Source: a bacterium (GTDB lineage Bacteria > CAIJMQ01 > JAADFP01). From it: a DNA stretch of 26,158 nt. The stretch covers positions 1 to 26,158 of the forward strand of contig JALUVB010000215.1 of NCBI GenBank assembly GCA_027021085.1, written 5' to 3'. The notes beneath the pieces are model-generated. The model worked only from the letters and a program-made list of their open reading frames with translations. It was not told the origin of the DNA and made no database searches. The stretch's first letter is position 1; every line of letters begins with the position of its first letter. Positions 6,523-13,891 of the stretch are shown piece after piece. The translations under genes and the position numbers were made by a program.

Positions 6523-8022
6523 TTATTCTTTGCTTACCGCGACCTCCGGCAAGGTAGCATCGTCTTCTTCCTCTTTAAGAAAACACTTCTCCCAGAGAGG
6601 ATCGGTCAATTTACGGTATTCTTCATTGTATTTAGGCATCTCGCCTTTTTCCACAAACTTTAGGTAGGAACCTGCTCCCTCATCTATCGGCTCTGCACCC
6701 ACTGCCTTGACTATCTTGTAGAATACCTGGCAGTTGTCTCTAATGATGCAGGGTGCCAGCAGGTTGCCGCATTTCTCGCGCGGCTGCTCCATCCAGTAAT
6801 TAGACTGCCATTTCCGGATGGCAGTAAACAGGGGAGATTTTATCACGTCGGTGAGCGTTTCATCCCGCTTGTAAACTTCGTATATATTGCCATACCTTCT
6901 GTCCTTAAAGGGGATAAAGACACAGGGGGTAATAGTGCCGTCCCAGAGCACGTAGAAGTACCCGCCGCCTCTTGCCGCGGACATGCAGCCATCAGAAGCA
7001 GTGCCTGAGTCCCAGAAATCTGCCAGGAAAAGTTTGTCATTGATAACCAGGTCCCAGATGCGGTGATACATCTTAACCCGCTGCTCGGGCGTTACCATCA
7101 AATCCAGGGAAGGAGCCCTTCCAATGGGCATGTACTGGAAGAACCAGGCGTAAAAGATGCCTTTTTCATCAAAGAAAAATTTGAGGAATTCATCGGAAAG
7201 CAACAGTTCAGCATTATGGCGGCAGGGAGTTACTGATATACCAAACATGACCCCTGCTTCCCGCAGGTTATCCATGGCCTGCATGATTTTCTTAAATACG
7301 CCTTTCCCTCTCCGGGCATCGGTCTCCTTCTCAAATCCCTCCACAGATATGGCAGGGGTGAAATTACCCAATTCTGCCAGCCTCTTTGCCACATCTTTAT
7401 CTATTCTGGTCCCATTGGTATAGGCCATGAAATAGGCATCCTGGTGTTTTTCAAGGATATCGAAGAGGGTTTTACCGTTATCGCGGTAAACAAAAGGCTC
7501 GCCGCCCGAAATAACAAAGAAGTGAGCGGCAAATTCCTTTTTCATATCCTCAATTATTTTGTCAAATACATCATATCTTAAGACATGCTTTGCATATATC
7601 TCGCCTGCATAGCATCCCACACATTGAAGATTGCATACGTTCGTGGGGGAAATGGTAATAAAGGAAGGTGGCTGGAAACCATGTTCTTCGTAGAACTTCT
7701 TCCGAGTGTGAATACCGGAAAGGAGCACCTTTCCAAAGAAAACACTTGACAATTTATTAATACACTCTTTGGACAGAGCGTCGGAGGAGAGGGCTTTATC
7801 CAGGGAGTTAAGCAGCGCTCTTCCCATGTAATACCTATCCAGGTAGACTTTCTTGGGCCGCGAGGGCCCCTTCATGGCAGCAGAGTAGATAACCTTCTCT
7901 GTCGCTTTAAGGAGCGCTTTGCGGGTACGAGGATTGCGTAATGACGAATTTATCAGGGCATTTGTCATGCGGTTGGATGTTCCCTTCTCTACCACATTGA
8001 AGATTACTTTTTGTATATCCAT
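6523..8022 (-). CDS. Radical SAM protein with SPASM-like C-terminus
   Basis: A 499-residue radical SAM enzyme. Cys130, Cys134 and Cys137 in NVCNLQCVGCYAG form the CX3CX2C site for the SAM-binding 4Fe-4S cluster; SGGEPFVY is the downstream GGE motif that contacts SAM. The C-terminal part carries extra cysteines: DGCMSAARGG, then GTITPC, then KCGNLLAPCIIRDNC, an arrangement close to but not identical with the SPASM pattern for auxiliary clusters. Residues 1-120 form a helical extension without a clear known domain. The substrate is unknown; no peptide precursor or partner gene is adjacent. The start at 8022 was chosen because GGGAGGTG lies just upstream; an in-frame ATG at 8055 would fall upstream of the predicted transcription start. 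Confidence 0.88.
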   Translation of the reverse strand: MDIQKVIFNVVEKGTSNRMTNALINSSLRNPRTRKALLKATEKVIYSAAMKGPSRPKKVYLDRYYMGRALLNSLDKALSSDALSKECINKLSSVFFGKVLLSGIHTRKKFYEEHGFQPPSFITISPTNVCNLQCVGCYAGEIYAKHVLRYDVFDKIIEDMKKEFAAHFFVISGGEPFVYRDNGKTLFDILEKHQDAYFMAYTNGTRIDKDVAKRLAELGNFTPAISVEGFEKETDARRGKGVFKKIMQAMDNLREAGVMFGISVTPCRHNAELLLSDEFLKFFFDEKGIFYAWFFQYMPIGRAPSLDLMVTPEQRVKMYHRIWDLVINDKLFLADFWDSGTASDGCMSAARGGGYFYVLWDGTITPCVFIPFKDRRYGNIYEVYKRDETLTDVIKSPLFTAIRKWQSNYWMEQPREKCGNLLAPCIIRDNCQVFYKIVKAVGAEPIDEGAGSYLKFVEKGEMPKYNEEYRKLTDPLWEKCFLKEEEDDATLPEVAVSKE

Positions 8023-8045
8023 TTTTTTCACCTCCCACTGCCGAT

Positions 8046-8075
8046 AGTTTATCATCTATATTCGTGCTTAGTCAA
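8046..8075 (-). promoter_or_regulatory. Predicted sigma-70 promoter of the radical SAM gene
   Basis: On the minus strand, -35 box TTGACT (8070-8075), 18-base spacer and -10 box TAAACT (8046-8051) preceded by TG one base upstream, an extended -10. The leader would be about 17 bases and contain the GGGAGGTG ribosome site. This supports the ATG at 8022 rather than the one at 8055. Confidence 0.6.
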
Positions 8076-8125
8076 GCTTGTTGATTGTTTTTTGCTCCAC
8101 TAAGTTTCCAGAAATTTATGCCTGA

Positions 8126-8156
8126 ATCTTCCCTTTTGGTGTAGCCACGGGAAGAT
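8126..8156. promoter_or_regulatory. Perfect 8-base inverted repeat, candidate operator
   Basis: ATCTTCCC (8126-8133) and GGGAAGAT (8149-8156) are perfect reverse complements separated by 15 bases. The repeat lies between two divergent promoters and spans the -35 and spacer of the DUF4139 gene promoter. It has the size of a site for a dimeric repressor or activator. No T-run follows it on either strand, so it is unlikely to be a terminator. Confidence 0.45.
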
Positions 8157-8164
8157 GTTATAAT
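8136..8164 (+). promoter_or_regulatory. Predicted extended -10 promoter of the DUF4139 gene
   Basis: -10 box TATAAT (8159-8164) is a perfect consensus match, preceded by TGT to form an extended -10 element. A weak -35 box TTGGTG lies at 8136-8141 with a 17-base spacer. The leader would be about 12 bases and holds the ribosome site AAAGGGGGTG. Confidence 0.6.
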
Positions 8165-8182
8165 GGAGCAAAGGGGGTGTCT

Positions 8183-9538
8183 ATGAAGAAAAGTATTTTT
8201 TTAGCTACTGTTTTCTTCTTTGTATTTCTTGCTGCCTTATCCGCCATGAACGAGAAAGATGTTTCCCTTACCGTTTACAACCAGAATTTTGCCCTGGTTA
8301 AAGATGTACGCACTTTGCAACTCGTCAAGGGTATCAACGAAAAACGGTTTTCAGATGTAGCCGCACGCATAGAGCCTGAAAGCGTGCTCTTTCGCTCTCT
8401 TTCTCCCCGTTTCCCGGCTTCTCTCCTGGAGCAAAATTACGAGTTTGACCTTTTAAGCGCGCAAAAACTACTGCAGAAATACCTGGAGCAGGAGATAAGC
8501 ATAACAGAAAAAGGCGATAATACATTTGAAGGCAAACTGAAAAGTTTCCAGGGAGATACGTTGATACTTCAACTGCGTAAAGGAAATTTAATTCTCCTGA
8601 AAATGGACAATATCAAAAGCATTGTATTTCCCTCCCTCCCCCAGGGGCTGATTACCCGCCCCACGCTGGTATGGTGGATAAAATCGGAGAAGAAGGGGAA
8701 ATTACCCGTAGAGGTCACCTATATAACAAAAGGGATTAACTGGAAGGCAGATTACGTGGTAAGGATAAGGGAAAAGGAAAAAAAGCTGGCTTTAAAAGGC
8801 TGGGTTACGCTTGATAACCGCTCGGGGACAACTTTTACTGATGCCAAGCTCAAACTTATTGCCGGAGAGGTGCACCAGGTAGAAAAGAAAGCAGTCCCGC
8901 AAAGAAGGGTAATGTACGAAGCAATGAATGTAAAAGCTCCCCAATTTAAAGAGGCTCCCTTTTTTGAATACCGCATTTACACCCTTTCACGCAAAACCAC
9001 GCTGAAAAATAACCAGATAAAACAAATTTCTCTCCTGGAGGCCTCGCAGGTTCCTTTCCAGAAGATATACACTTATGATGGAGCAAAAAGAGGGAAAAAG
9101 GTAGCGGTTAACGTGGAATTTACCAATTCAGGCAAATATAATCTCGGGATGCCTCTCCCCAAGGGCAAGATACGGGTTTATAAAGCCTCGCAGGGAGACA
9201 TGGAGTTTATCGGCGAGGACGAGATTGACCACACGCCCAAAGATGAAAAAGTGCAGTTGTTCCTGGGCTACGCCTTTGACTTAGTGGGGGAAAGGAAGCA
9301 ATTAAAACAGGAAAAGCTGGGCAACCGCCTCTGGGAATCCTCCTACCAGATTGTTTTGAGAAACCATAAGGAGGAGGAAGTAACTATTGAGGTAGTGGAG
9401 CATCTCTGGGGAGACTGGAAGATTGTAAACGCTTCCCATGCCTGGGAAAAAAAGGACGCCCAGACTGTGCAATTTAAGCTGAAGGTGAAGCCTAATGAAG
9501 AAACGAAGGTTCTCTACACTGTCCGCTATAAATGGTAG
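8183..9538 (+). CDS. Secreted DUF4139 domain protein
   Basis: A 451-residue exported protein. Residues 1-21 form a signal peptide (charged KK, hydrophobic core FLATVFFFVFLAAL, then SA before the likely cleavage). The mature part starts with DVSLTVYNQNFALVKDVR, the typical opening of the DUF4139 architecture, and continues through INWKADYVVRI, GTTFTDAKLKLIAGEV, EYRIYTLSRKTTLKNNQIK and a C-terminal beta-rich region. These proteins are thought to be envelope or periplasmic; their function is unknown. The ATG at 8183 was preferred over an in-frame GTG at 8177 because the GTG overlaps the ribosome site GGGGGTG. It converges on the G1P dehydrogenase gene with only 18 bases between the two stop codons. 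Confidence 0.85.
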   Translation: MKKSIFLATVFFFVFLAALSAMNEKDVSLTVYNQNFALVKDVRTLQLVKGINEKRFSDVAARIEPESVLFRSLSPRFPASLLEQNYEFDLLSAQKLLQKYLEQEISITEKGDNTFEGKLKSFQGDTLILQLRKGNLILLKMDNIKSIVFPSLPQGLITRPTLVWWIKSEKKGKLPVEVTYITKGINWKADYVVRIREKEKKLALKGWVTLDNRSGTTFTDAKLKLIAGEVHQVEKKAVPQRRVMYEAMNVKAPQFKEAPFFEYRIYTLSRKTTLKNNQIKQISLLEASQVPFQKIYTYDGAKRGKKVAVNVEFTNSGKYNLGMPLPKGKIRVYKASQGDMEFIGEDEIDHTPKDEKVQLFLGYAFDLVGERKQLKQEKLGNRLWESSYQIVLRNHKEEEVTIEVVEHLWGDWKIVNASHAWEKKDAQTVQFKLKVKPNEETKVLYTVRYKW

Positions 9539-9563
9539 GGCATAGGTAGTAGGTAGTCAGCAG
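9536..9563. repeat. Four-unit heptanucleotide repeat at a convergent gene junction
   Basis: Units TAGGGCA, TAGGTAG, TAGGTAG and TCAGCAG run without a gap from 9536 to 9563. The tract contains the TAG stop of the DUF4139 gene (9536-9538) and, on the other strand, the TGA stop of the G1P dehydrogenase gene (9557-9559). It fills the whole space between the two genes. Confidence 0.55.
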
Positions 9564-10879
9564 GCAATTGAAGAGCTGGCTTCTTCCAGTATGCCCAGTT
9601 CGTCAGCGAGGTCCAGCACGGTTAGCCTGTCCCTTATGAACCTGGCCTGGAGTATTGCCTTTTTGCAGAGTGCTTTATCCACGCCGATTTCTGTAAAACG
9701 GAGGGGGCATTCTGCTCTTCTCAGATACTCCTTGATTTCCTTATGCGGGTAAAGCAAGGGAAAGACCTCTTCCTGCACCTTCTCCCAGAGAGGAGGTAAT
9801 TTATTGGGCAGTTCCTTGAGCAGCGGTATCTTTTTCTCAAATATTTTTTTTATAAAAGGGAATTCTTGCGCCAGAAAATTTATCCTTTCCTGGTAATCAA
9901 CCCCTCTTTTCTTAAGCCGCCGCTCCACTTCTCCTGCAGAAAATGTTCTCAATATATCGTAAAGCCGGGAGGAGACAAGCACACCCAGCCCCACCTGGAT
10001 GCCGTGGTACGAGTAAGGAGCAAGGCCTTTTTTATGTGCCTCCATATCCAGAAGGTGAGAGATCAGGTGTTCTCCCCCTGAAGCAGGCGAGGACTTGCCA
10101 GCAATAACCATGGAGAAACCTCCCAGGATAAGTCCCTCCATAAGGCAAACAATGACCTCTTCGTTCCTCTTTACTATTTTCTCTCCCTGCCTGATGAACT
10201 TAGCTTCAATCTCTGTAACTATTTTGAGCGGCAAAGGGCAGAACATTTCCCCGCTGAGAAAAGAGGAAATTTTCCAGTCTGCATTGGCAAATGCCTTTGC
10301 CAGGCTATCCGCGAAGCCGGCTTTAATCAGGTCTAAGGGAGCCTCCGAAATTATTTTGCTATCCACTAACACTCCCACCGGCGGATTTACCGGCACGGTT
10401 ACTTTTAATCCTTCTCCGGAGAGGAAAGCGGACACCGCCGAGGTATAAGCATTCATGGAGGGAGCAGTAGGCAGGCTTATTACCGGTATGTGCAGTTTAT
10501 AAGCCGCGTATTTTCCCAGGTCCGTGATAGTGCCTGCTCCCACGCTTACAAGCATATCCTGCCCTTCTGCCTTCTGCAGGATACCTCTCAGGTACTTTTC
10601 TTCTGCATATACCCGGGAAGTCCCTTGCGGATGAAGCACCTGCAGAGATAGGTTGTGGGTGTCTTTTAAAAGCTTCTCGCTTTTTTCCCCGGCCACCTGG
10701 TAAGTTATATGGTCACAGAGAAGCAGAACATTTTTCCCCTCCAGCAGGGAGGAAAGAAAGGAGGGTAAACGAGAAAGAGCCTCTCGTTGTATAAGCACCT
10801 CGCGGGTAGGGATATAATGTTCCCTTTCACAGTACGGACAGCTAAAATGCTTGCCCAGGAGGGATAAGACATTTTCCAT
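9557..10879 (-). CDS. egsA: sn-Glycerol-1-phosphate dehydrogenase family protein
   Basis: A 440-residue member of the AraM/EgsA family (iron-containing alcohol dehydrogenase superfamily). Known members reduce dihydroxyacetone phosphate to sn-glycerol-1-phosphate, the archaeal-type lipid backbone also made by some bacteria. Seen here: VGAGTITDLGKYAAYK for NAD(P) binding, SLPTAPSMNAYTSAVSAFL, AGFADSLAKAFANADWKIS, and the metal-ligand regions ASGGEHLISHLLDME and SYHGIQVGLG. The N-terminus carries CPYCEREH, a possible zinc site lacking in B. subtilis EgsA. The ATG at 10879 follows TTTAGGAA, a weak ribosome site; an in-frame GTG at 10951 would read through the heptad repeat into an atypical N-terminus. 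Last gene of the signalling operon, 98 bases after the ROK kinase gene. Confidence 0.85.
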   Translation of the reverse strand: MENVLSLLGKHFSCPYCEREHYIPTREVLIQREALSRLPSFLSSLLEGKNVLLLCDHITYQVAGEKSEKLLKDTHNLSLQVLHPQGTSRVYAEEKYLRGILQKAEGQDMLVSVGAGTITDLGKYAAYKLHIPVISLPTAPSMNAYTSAVSAFLSGEGLKVTVPVNPPVGVLVDSKIISEAPLDLIKAGFADSLAKAFANADWKISSFLSGEMFCPLPLKIVTEIEAKFIRQGEKIVKRNEEVIVCLMEGLILGGFSMVIAGKSSPASGGEHLISHLLDMEAHKKGLAPYSYHGIQVGLGVLVSSRLYDILRTFSAGEVERRLKKRGVDYQERINFLAQEFPFIKKIFEKKIPLLKELPNKLPPLWEKVQEEVFPLLYPHKEIKEYLRRAECPLRFTEIGVDKALCKKAILQARFIRDRLTVLDLADELGILEEASSSIAC

Positions 10880-10941
10880 TTTCCTAAAATTTTTCCTGCT
10901 ACGGTTTCGGTAATCGGGGCCCGTCAGCCGGGAATGCCATT

Positions 10942-10989
10942 CGCTATTCACTGCTCACTGTTCTCTATCCTCCCCCGCTACTCGCTACC
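10942..10989. repeat. Degenerate heptanucleotide tandem repeat (seven units)
   Basis: Plus-strand units: CGCTATT, CACTGCT, CACTGTT, CTCTATC, CTCCCC (one base short), CGCTACT, CGCTACC. The consensus is about C-R-CT-R-Y-T. The TAG stop of the ROK kinase gene (10978-10980 on the minus strand) lies inside the sixth unit. The tract sits in the gap between two genes of the same operon. Confidence 0.6.
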
Positions 10990-11937
10990 CGCCTTGTCAT
11001 TCCTGCTTCTCAGGATTAAAGAAGCAGCGGAAACAATACCTGCTTCCACTCCCAGGCCGGCAGGCACTACCCGGAGCCCCTGGCTGAAAAGAGCGTAGGC
11101 CCGGTTTTTTACCTCGCTCCTCAGGGAAGAAAAAAGTATTTCCCCTGCCTGCGAAATGCCGCCCCCAATAACTATCACCTCCGGGTTAAATATGTTCACT
11201 ATACCGGAAAAAAATGCGCCTAAGTACCTTCCCACTTTTATCCATATTTCCTCGGAGAGTCTGTCTCCCTGACTATAGGCCTGCGCGATGATTTTTGGGG
11301 TGATTTTTGCCAAATTCCCTTCTACTATTTCCTCTATCTTGCTCTTTCTGCCCCGCCGTATTTCCCTCTTTGCCATGGCTGTTATGTACTGTGCTCCTAC
11401 ATATCTCTCAATGCACCCCCTGTTCCCGCACTTACAGAGGGGCCCCTTGTAGTTTATGGGTATGTGCCCCAATTCCACTGCAGAGTATTCCCCGCCTCTT
11501 AAGAGTCTGCCCTCCATGACTATGCCACCTCCCAGGCCCGTGCCCAGGGTTATGCAGACCATACAGCGCGACCCCTTCCCTGCACCAAATAGGTATTCTC
11601 CCCAGGTAATGGTATTCACATCGTTTTCCACCACTACCGGCAGAGAAAGCCTTTCCTCGAAGTACCTCTTTAAATTCAAATTATCCCAGGCAGGGAGGTT
11701 GGGTGCACTGTAAACAAACCCTCTCCGGTCCACTATGCCTGGGGTGCCTATTCCTATACCCCTGGTCCCGCTTTCCAGGACGCCTCGCACTCCCTTCTCC
11801 ATCTGGACAAGCACCCTGTCCCTTCCTTCCTCAGCCCTGGTAGGCAGTTGTTTCTTTTTCAGAATCCTGCCTGTCTCATCCACCAGCCCCACTTTTATAA
11901 ATGTACCACCTAAGTCCAGCCCTACTGCTTTCATCAT
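10978..11937 (-). CDS. ROK family sugar kinase (glucokinase-like)
   Basis: A 319-residue ROK kinase: phosphorylates a hexose such as glucose or an N-acetylhexosamine with ATP. AVGLDLGGTFIKVGLVDETG is the N-terminal phosphate-binding loop; VVVENDVNTITWGEYLFGAG contains the catalytic Asp region; TLGTGLGGGIV is the second phosphate loop; GHIPINY followed by CKCGNRGCIE is the ROK zinc motif. No N-terminal helix-turn-helix is present, so it is a kinase rather than a ROK repressor. The exact sugar cannot be told. The start overlaps the phosphatase stop by four bases; a second ATG three bases on (11934) has better spacing from AAGGAG. The last residues are encoded next to a heptad repeat. Confidence 0.9.
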   Translation of the reverse strand: MMKAVGLDLGGTFIKVGLVDETGRILKKKQLPTRAEEGRDRVLVQMEKGVRGVLESGTRGIGIGTPGIVDRRGFVYSAPNLPAWDNLNLKRYFEERLSLPVVVENDVNTITWGEYLFGAGKGSRCMVCITLGTGLGGGIVMEGRLLRGGEYSAVELGHIPINYKGPLCKCGNRGCIERYVGAQYITAMAKREIRRGRKSKIEEIVEGNLAKITPKIIAQAYSQGDRLSEEIWIKVGRYLGAFFSGIVNIFNPEVIVIGGGISQAGEILFSSLRSEVKNRAYALFSQGLRVVPAGLGVEAGIVSAASLILRSRNDKAGSE

Positions 11938-13427
11938 TTTCTCCTTATTGCCAGAAGTGTCAGGTCATCAGAAAGGGGTTTGTTCCATGAGAAACCCATT
12001 ACTTCCATTTCCAGTTCCCGCAAGAATTCCTGTGGTGATAAATCGCCTTTCTTATCCAGAAAATTTTTAAGCCTTTCCTCACCATAGAGCTCTCCCTGAG
12101 GGCTTGCCGCTTCTATGACGCCATCGGTATAAAGAAGAAGGTGGTCTCCCTTGTTCAACGTAATCTCTTTAATTTCTCCGTATTCCCAGTGCGGCAGAAG
12201 CCCCACTACCATGCCTTCGCTGGAAAGCTCCTCTATGCTACGGGACTCTCTCCGGTAAAGAAGAGGGATTTCTCCCCCTGCATTAACAAAGAGCAGCTTG
12301 CCTTCCTCCGGTAGGAAAATAAGGTAGATAAGCGAGACAAACATGTTTTCCTCTGTCTCCCGGTAAATGTATTTATTGATTTCCTGGATGCAGCGCAAGG
12401 GGTTTTCTTTTACCAGGTGGGGGAAGGTACGGAGTGCAGTGCGCAGCATAACCATGATAAGAGAAGCAGGTACCCCCTTCCCTGATACGTCCGCCATAAC
12501 AATACCCCACCTCTCTTTGCGCAGGGGAAAGACATCAAAGTAATCACCTCCCACCTCAAAAGAAGCCCGGGAGAGGGCATGGAGTTCTACCCCTGGCACT
12601 TCCGGTAGGGGGAAGGGAAGCAGTTTTTTCTGTATCTCGCGGGCCAACTCCATTTCCCTTTCTTCTACCTTTTTCTCTATGGAAATCTTCTCCTGCAGCT
12701 TCCTGAGGTCTGAGATGCCGTCCCTTTCCCGCTTGAGCGTGGTTTCCTTAATCCTTTCCAGGAGCTGTGCATTTTCCACCAGTAATGAAATGTGGTGGGC
12801 AAAATTGGTGAGCAAAAATTGCTGCATATTGGTAAACCTTCTCTCTCTATTGAGCCCTACGATAAACCCGTAGGTGGAGGCCTTGGTATGCAACGGGCAG
12901 GAAATCACCTTGGAAAATTTCTGTTCTGCCAGGAGATTAAAAGGAGGATAGTGGGTAACATCTTCGATAAACATGTCTTTCCGCTGTTTGAGGAGAGTAT
13001 TTACAATCTCCGGGGGGATTTTCATGGTCTCATCCCCTACGATTACCTCTTTATCCACCACTCCAGGGATAAAAACTTTCACCATGGCCAAATCAGCCTC
13101 CAGAATCCTGCCTACAAAGTCTGCGGTTTTTTTAACCAGGCTATCAAAATCTATTTTTTCCACAAAGATATCGTACATCTCGCTAATTTCCTCAAAAATT
13201 TCGGCTATTTTTTCTCTATCCTCAAGCTTGAGGGCCAGGCTTTCTTTCTCTCTTTCTGCATAATTAAGCTCTCTTTCCACTTTGTGCATCCGCCAGGCAA
13301 GGAAAATAAAGAGAAGGAAGCTAAGCATTGAAAGGGATAGCGCTGTAGGATGATGGCGCAATTCTAACACCAGATAAAATAGCCATACCCCCAGGCCTAT
13401 GCCTACCAGTGTTTTATTTCTTTTCAA
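11934..13427 (-). CDS. Membrane-anchored GAF-PP2C (SpoIIE/RsbU-type) phosphatase
   Basis: A 497-residue serine phosphatase likely to dephosphorylate a STAS anti-anti-sigma protein. Two hydrophobic segments (about 7-23 and 30-46) anchor it in the membrane, followed by a short coiled coil, a GAF sensor region (about 90-225), a signalling helix (about 226-268) and the PP2C/SpoIIE domain. Metal-binding motifs GGDYFDV, ADVSGKGVPASL, LYTDGVIEA and PLSDDLTLLAI are all present. Where most relatives have NAGHNPP, this protein has NAGGEIPLLY. The start overlaps the STAS gene by 14 bases, so the two are probably translated together and act as a pair. The ligand of the GAF domain is unknown. Confidence 0.9.
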   Translation of the reverse strand: MKRNKTLVGIGLGVWLFYLVLELRHHPTALSLSMLSFLLFIFLAWRMHKVERELNYAEREKESLALKLEDREKIAEIFEEISEMYDIFVEKIDFDSLVKKTADFVGRILEADLAMVKVFIPGVVDKEVIVGDETMKIPPEIVNTLLKQRKDMFIEDVTHYPPFNLLAEQKFSKVISCPLHTKASTYGFIVGLNRERRFTNMQQFLLTNFAHHISLLVENAQLLERIKETTLKRERDGISDLRKLQEKISIEKKVEEREMELAREIQKKLLPFPLPEVPGVELHALSRASFEVGGDYFDVFPLRKERWGIVMADVSGKGVPASLIMVMLRTALRTFPHLVKENPLRCIQEINKYIYRETEENMFVSLIYLIFLPEEGKLLFVNAGGEIPLLYRRESRSIEELSSEGMVVGLLPHWEYGEIKEITLNKGDHLLLYTDGVIEAASPQGELYGEERLKNFLDKKGDLSPQEFLRELEMEVMGFSWNKPLSDDLTLLAIRRK

Positions 13428-13878
13428 GCTCTTTCTCCATCATTTCGATGAGGTCCTTGAATTCCGGGAGATTCTTGGGATGAGCTTTTACCAGGCTTTT
13501 ATGGGCCAGGAGAATGGTCTCTGCTTCGGGAGGGGATAATTTGTTCTCTACTATTCCCTTCTTTCCCTCTCCCTGGGGGATATCTATCTCTTTAATAATC
13601 TTTCCCAGACCCAGAGTGCTTATGGCCCTTTTCACTGCTTTACAGGGTTTAAAAATTTCTATTTTACCCCTTTTTAGAGCAAGGTAAGCCAGACTGCCTA
13701 AGAACGTGCTATCTAGCATCTTGCAATTACTCAGGTCCACGATAACTTCTTTGCCCTCTTTTATCTTTCTTTTGGCAAATTCCAGGAAGGCTTTGCTCTC
13801 CACCCAGGTGCCTTTACATTCCACCCGTACTATAACCAGGTTCCCTAATTCAGTATAAAGCAACTGGTTATTCTCCAT
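13414..13878 (-). CDS. STAS domain protein (anti-anti-sigma factor-like)
   Basis: A 154-residue protein whose first two thirds form a STAS domain: VIVDLSNCKMLDSTFLGSL contains the family DS pair, with Ser57 at the position phosphorylated in SpoIIAA and RsbV. In partner-switching systems the unphosphorylated form binds an anti-sigma kinase or another target; the neighbouring PP2C phosphatase would activate it. Residues from about 110 on add a mostly helical tail (ending EMMEKELEKK) not found in minimal SpoIIAA. No anti-sigma kinase is encoded nearby, so the target is unknown. The gene starts 13 bases after the response regulator stop and has no visible ribosome site in the AT-rich gap; translation may depend on the upstream gene. 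Confidence 0.85.
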   Translation of the reverse strand: MENNQLLYTELGNLVIVRVECKGTWVESKAFLEFAKRKIKEGKEVIVDLSNCKMLDSTFLGSLAYLALKRGKIEIFKPCKAVKRAISTLGLGKIIKEIDIPQGEGKKGIVENKLSPPEAETILLAHKSLVKAHPKNLPEFKDLIEMMEKELEKK

Positions 13879-13891
13879 AATAAATAATAAT

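Noticed and set aside
6362-6667. Plus-strand reading frame over the serS-radical SAM gap
   Set aside because: Half of it lies antisense to the radical SAM gene, its composition is that of a periodic repeat, and there is no ribosome site or recognisable domain.
10880-10951. GTG at 10951 as start of the G1P dehydrogenase
   Set aside because: It would code through a heptad repeat and give 24 residues unlike the family. The ATG at 10879 gives the expected N-terminus.
6386-10989. Heptad tracts as a CRISPR array
   Set aside because: Units are seven bases, degenerate, without spacers, and no cas genes are present.
12792-13331. Long plus-strand reading frame (179 codons)
   Set aside because: It is antisense to the conserved GAF-PP2C gene, with no family motifs of its own.
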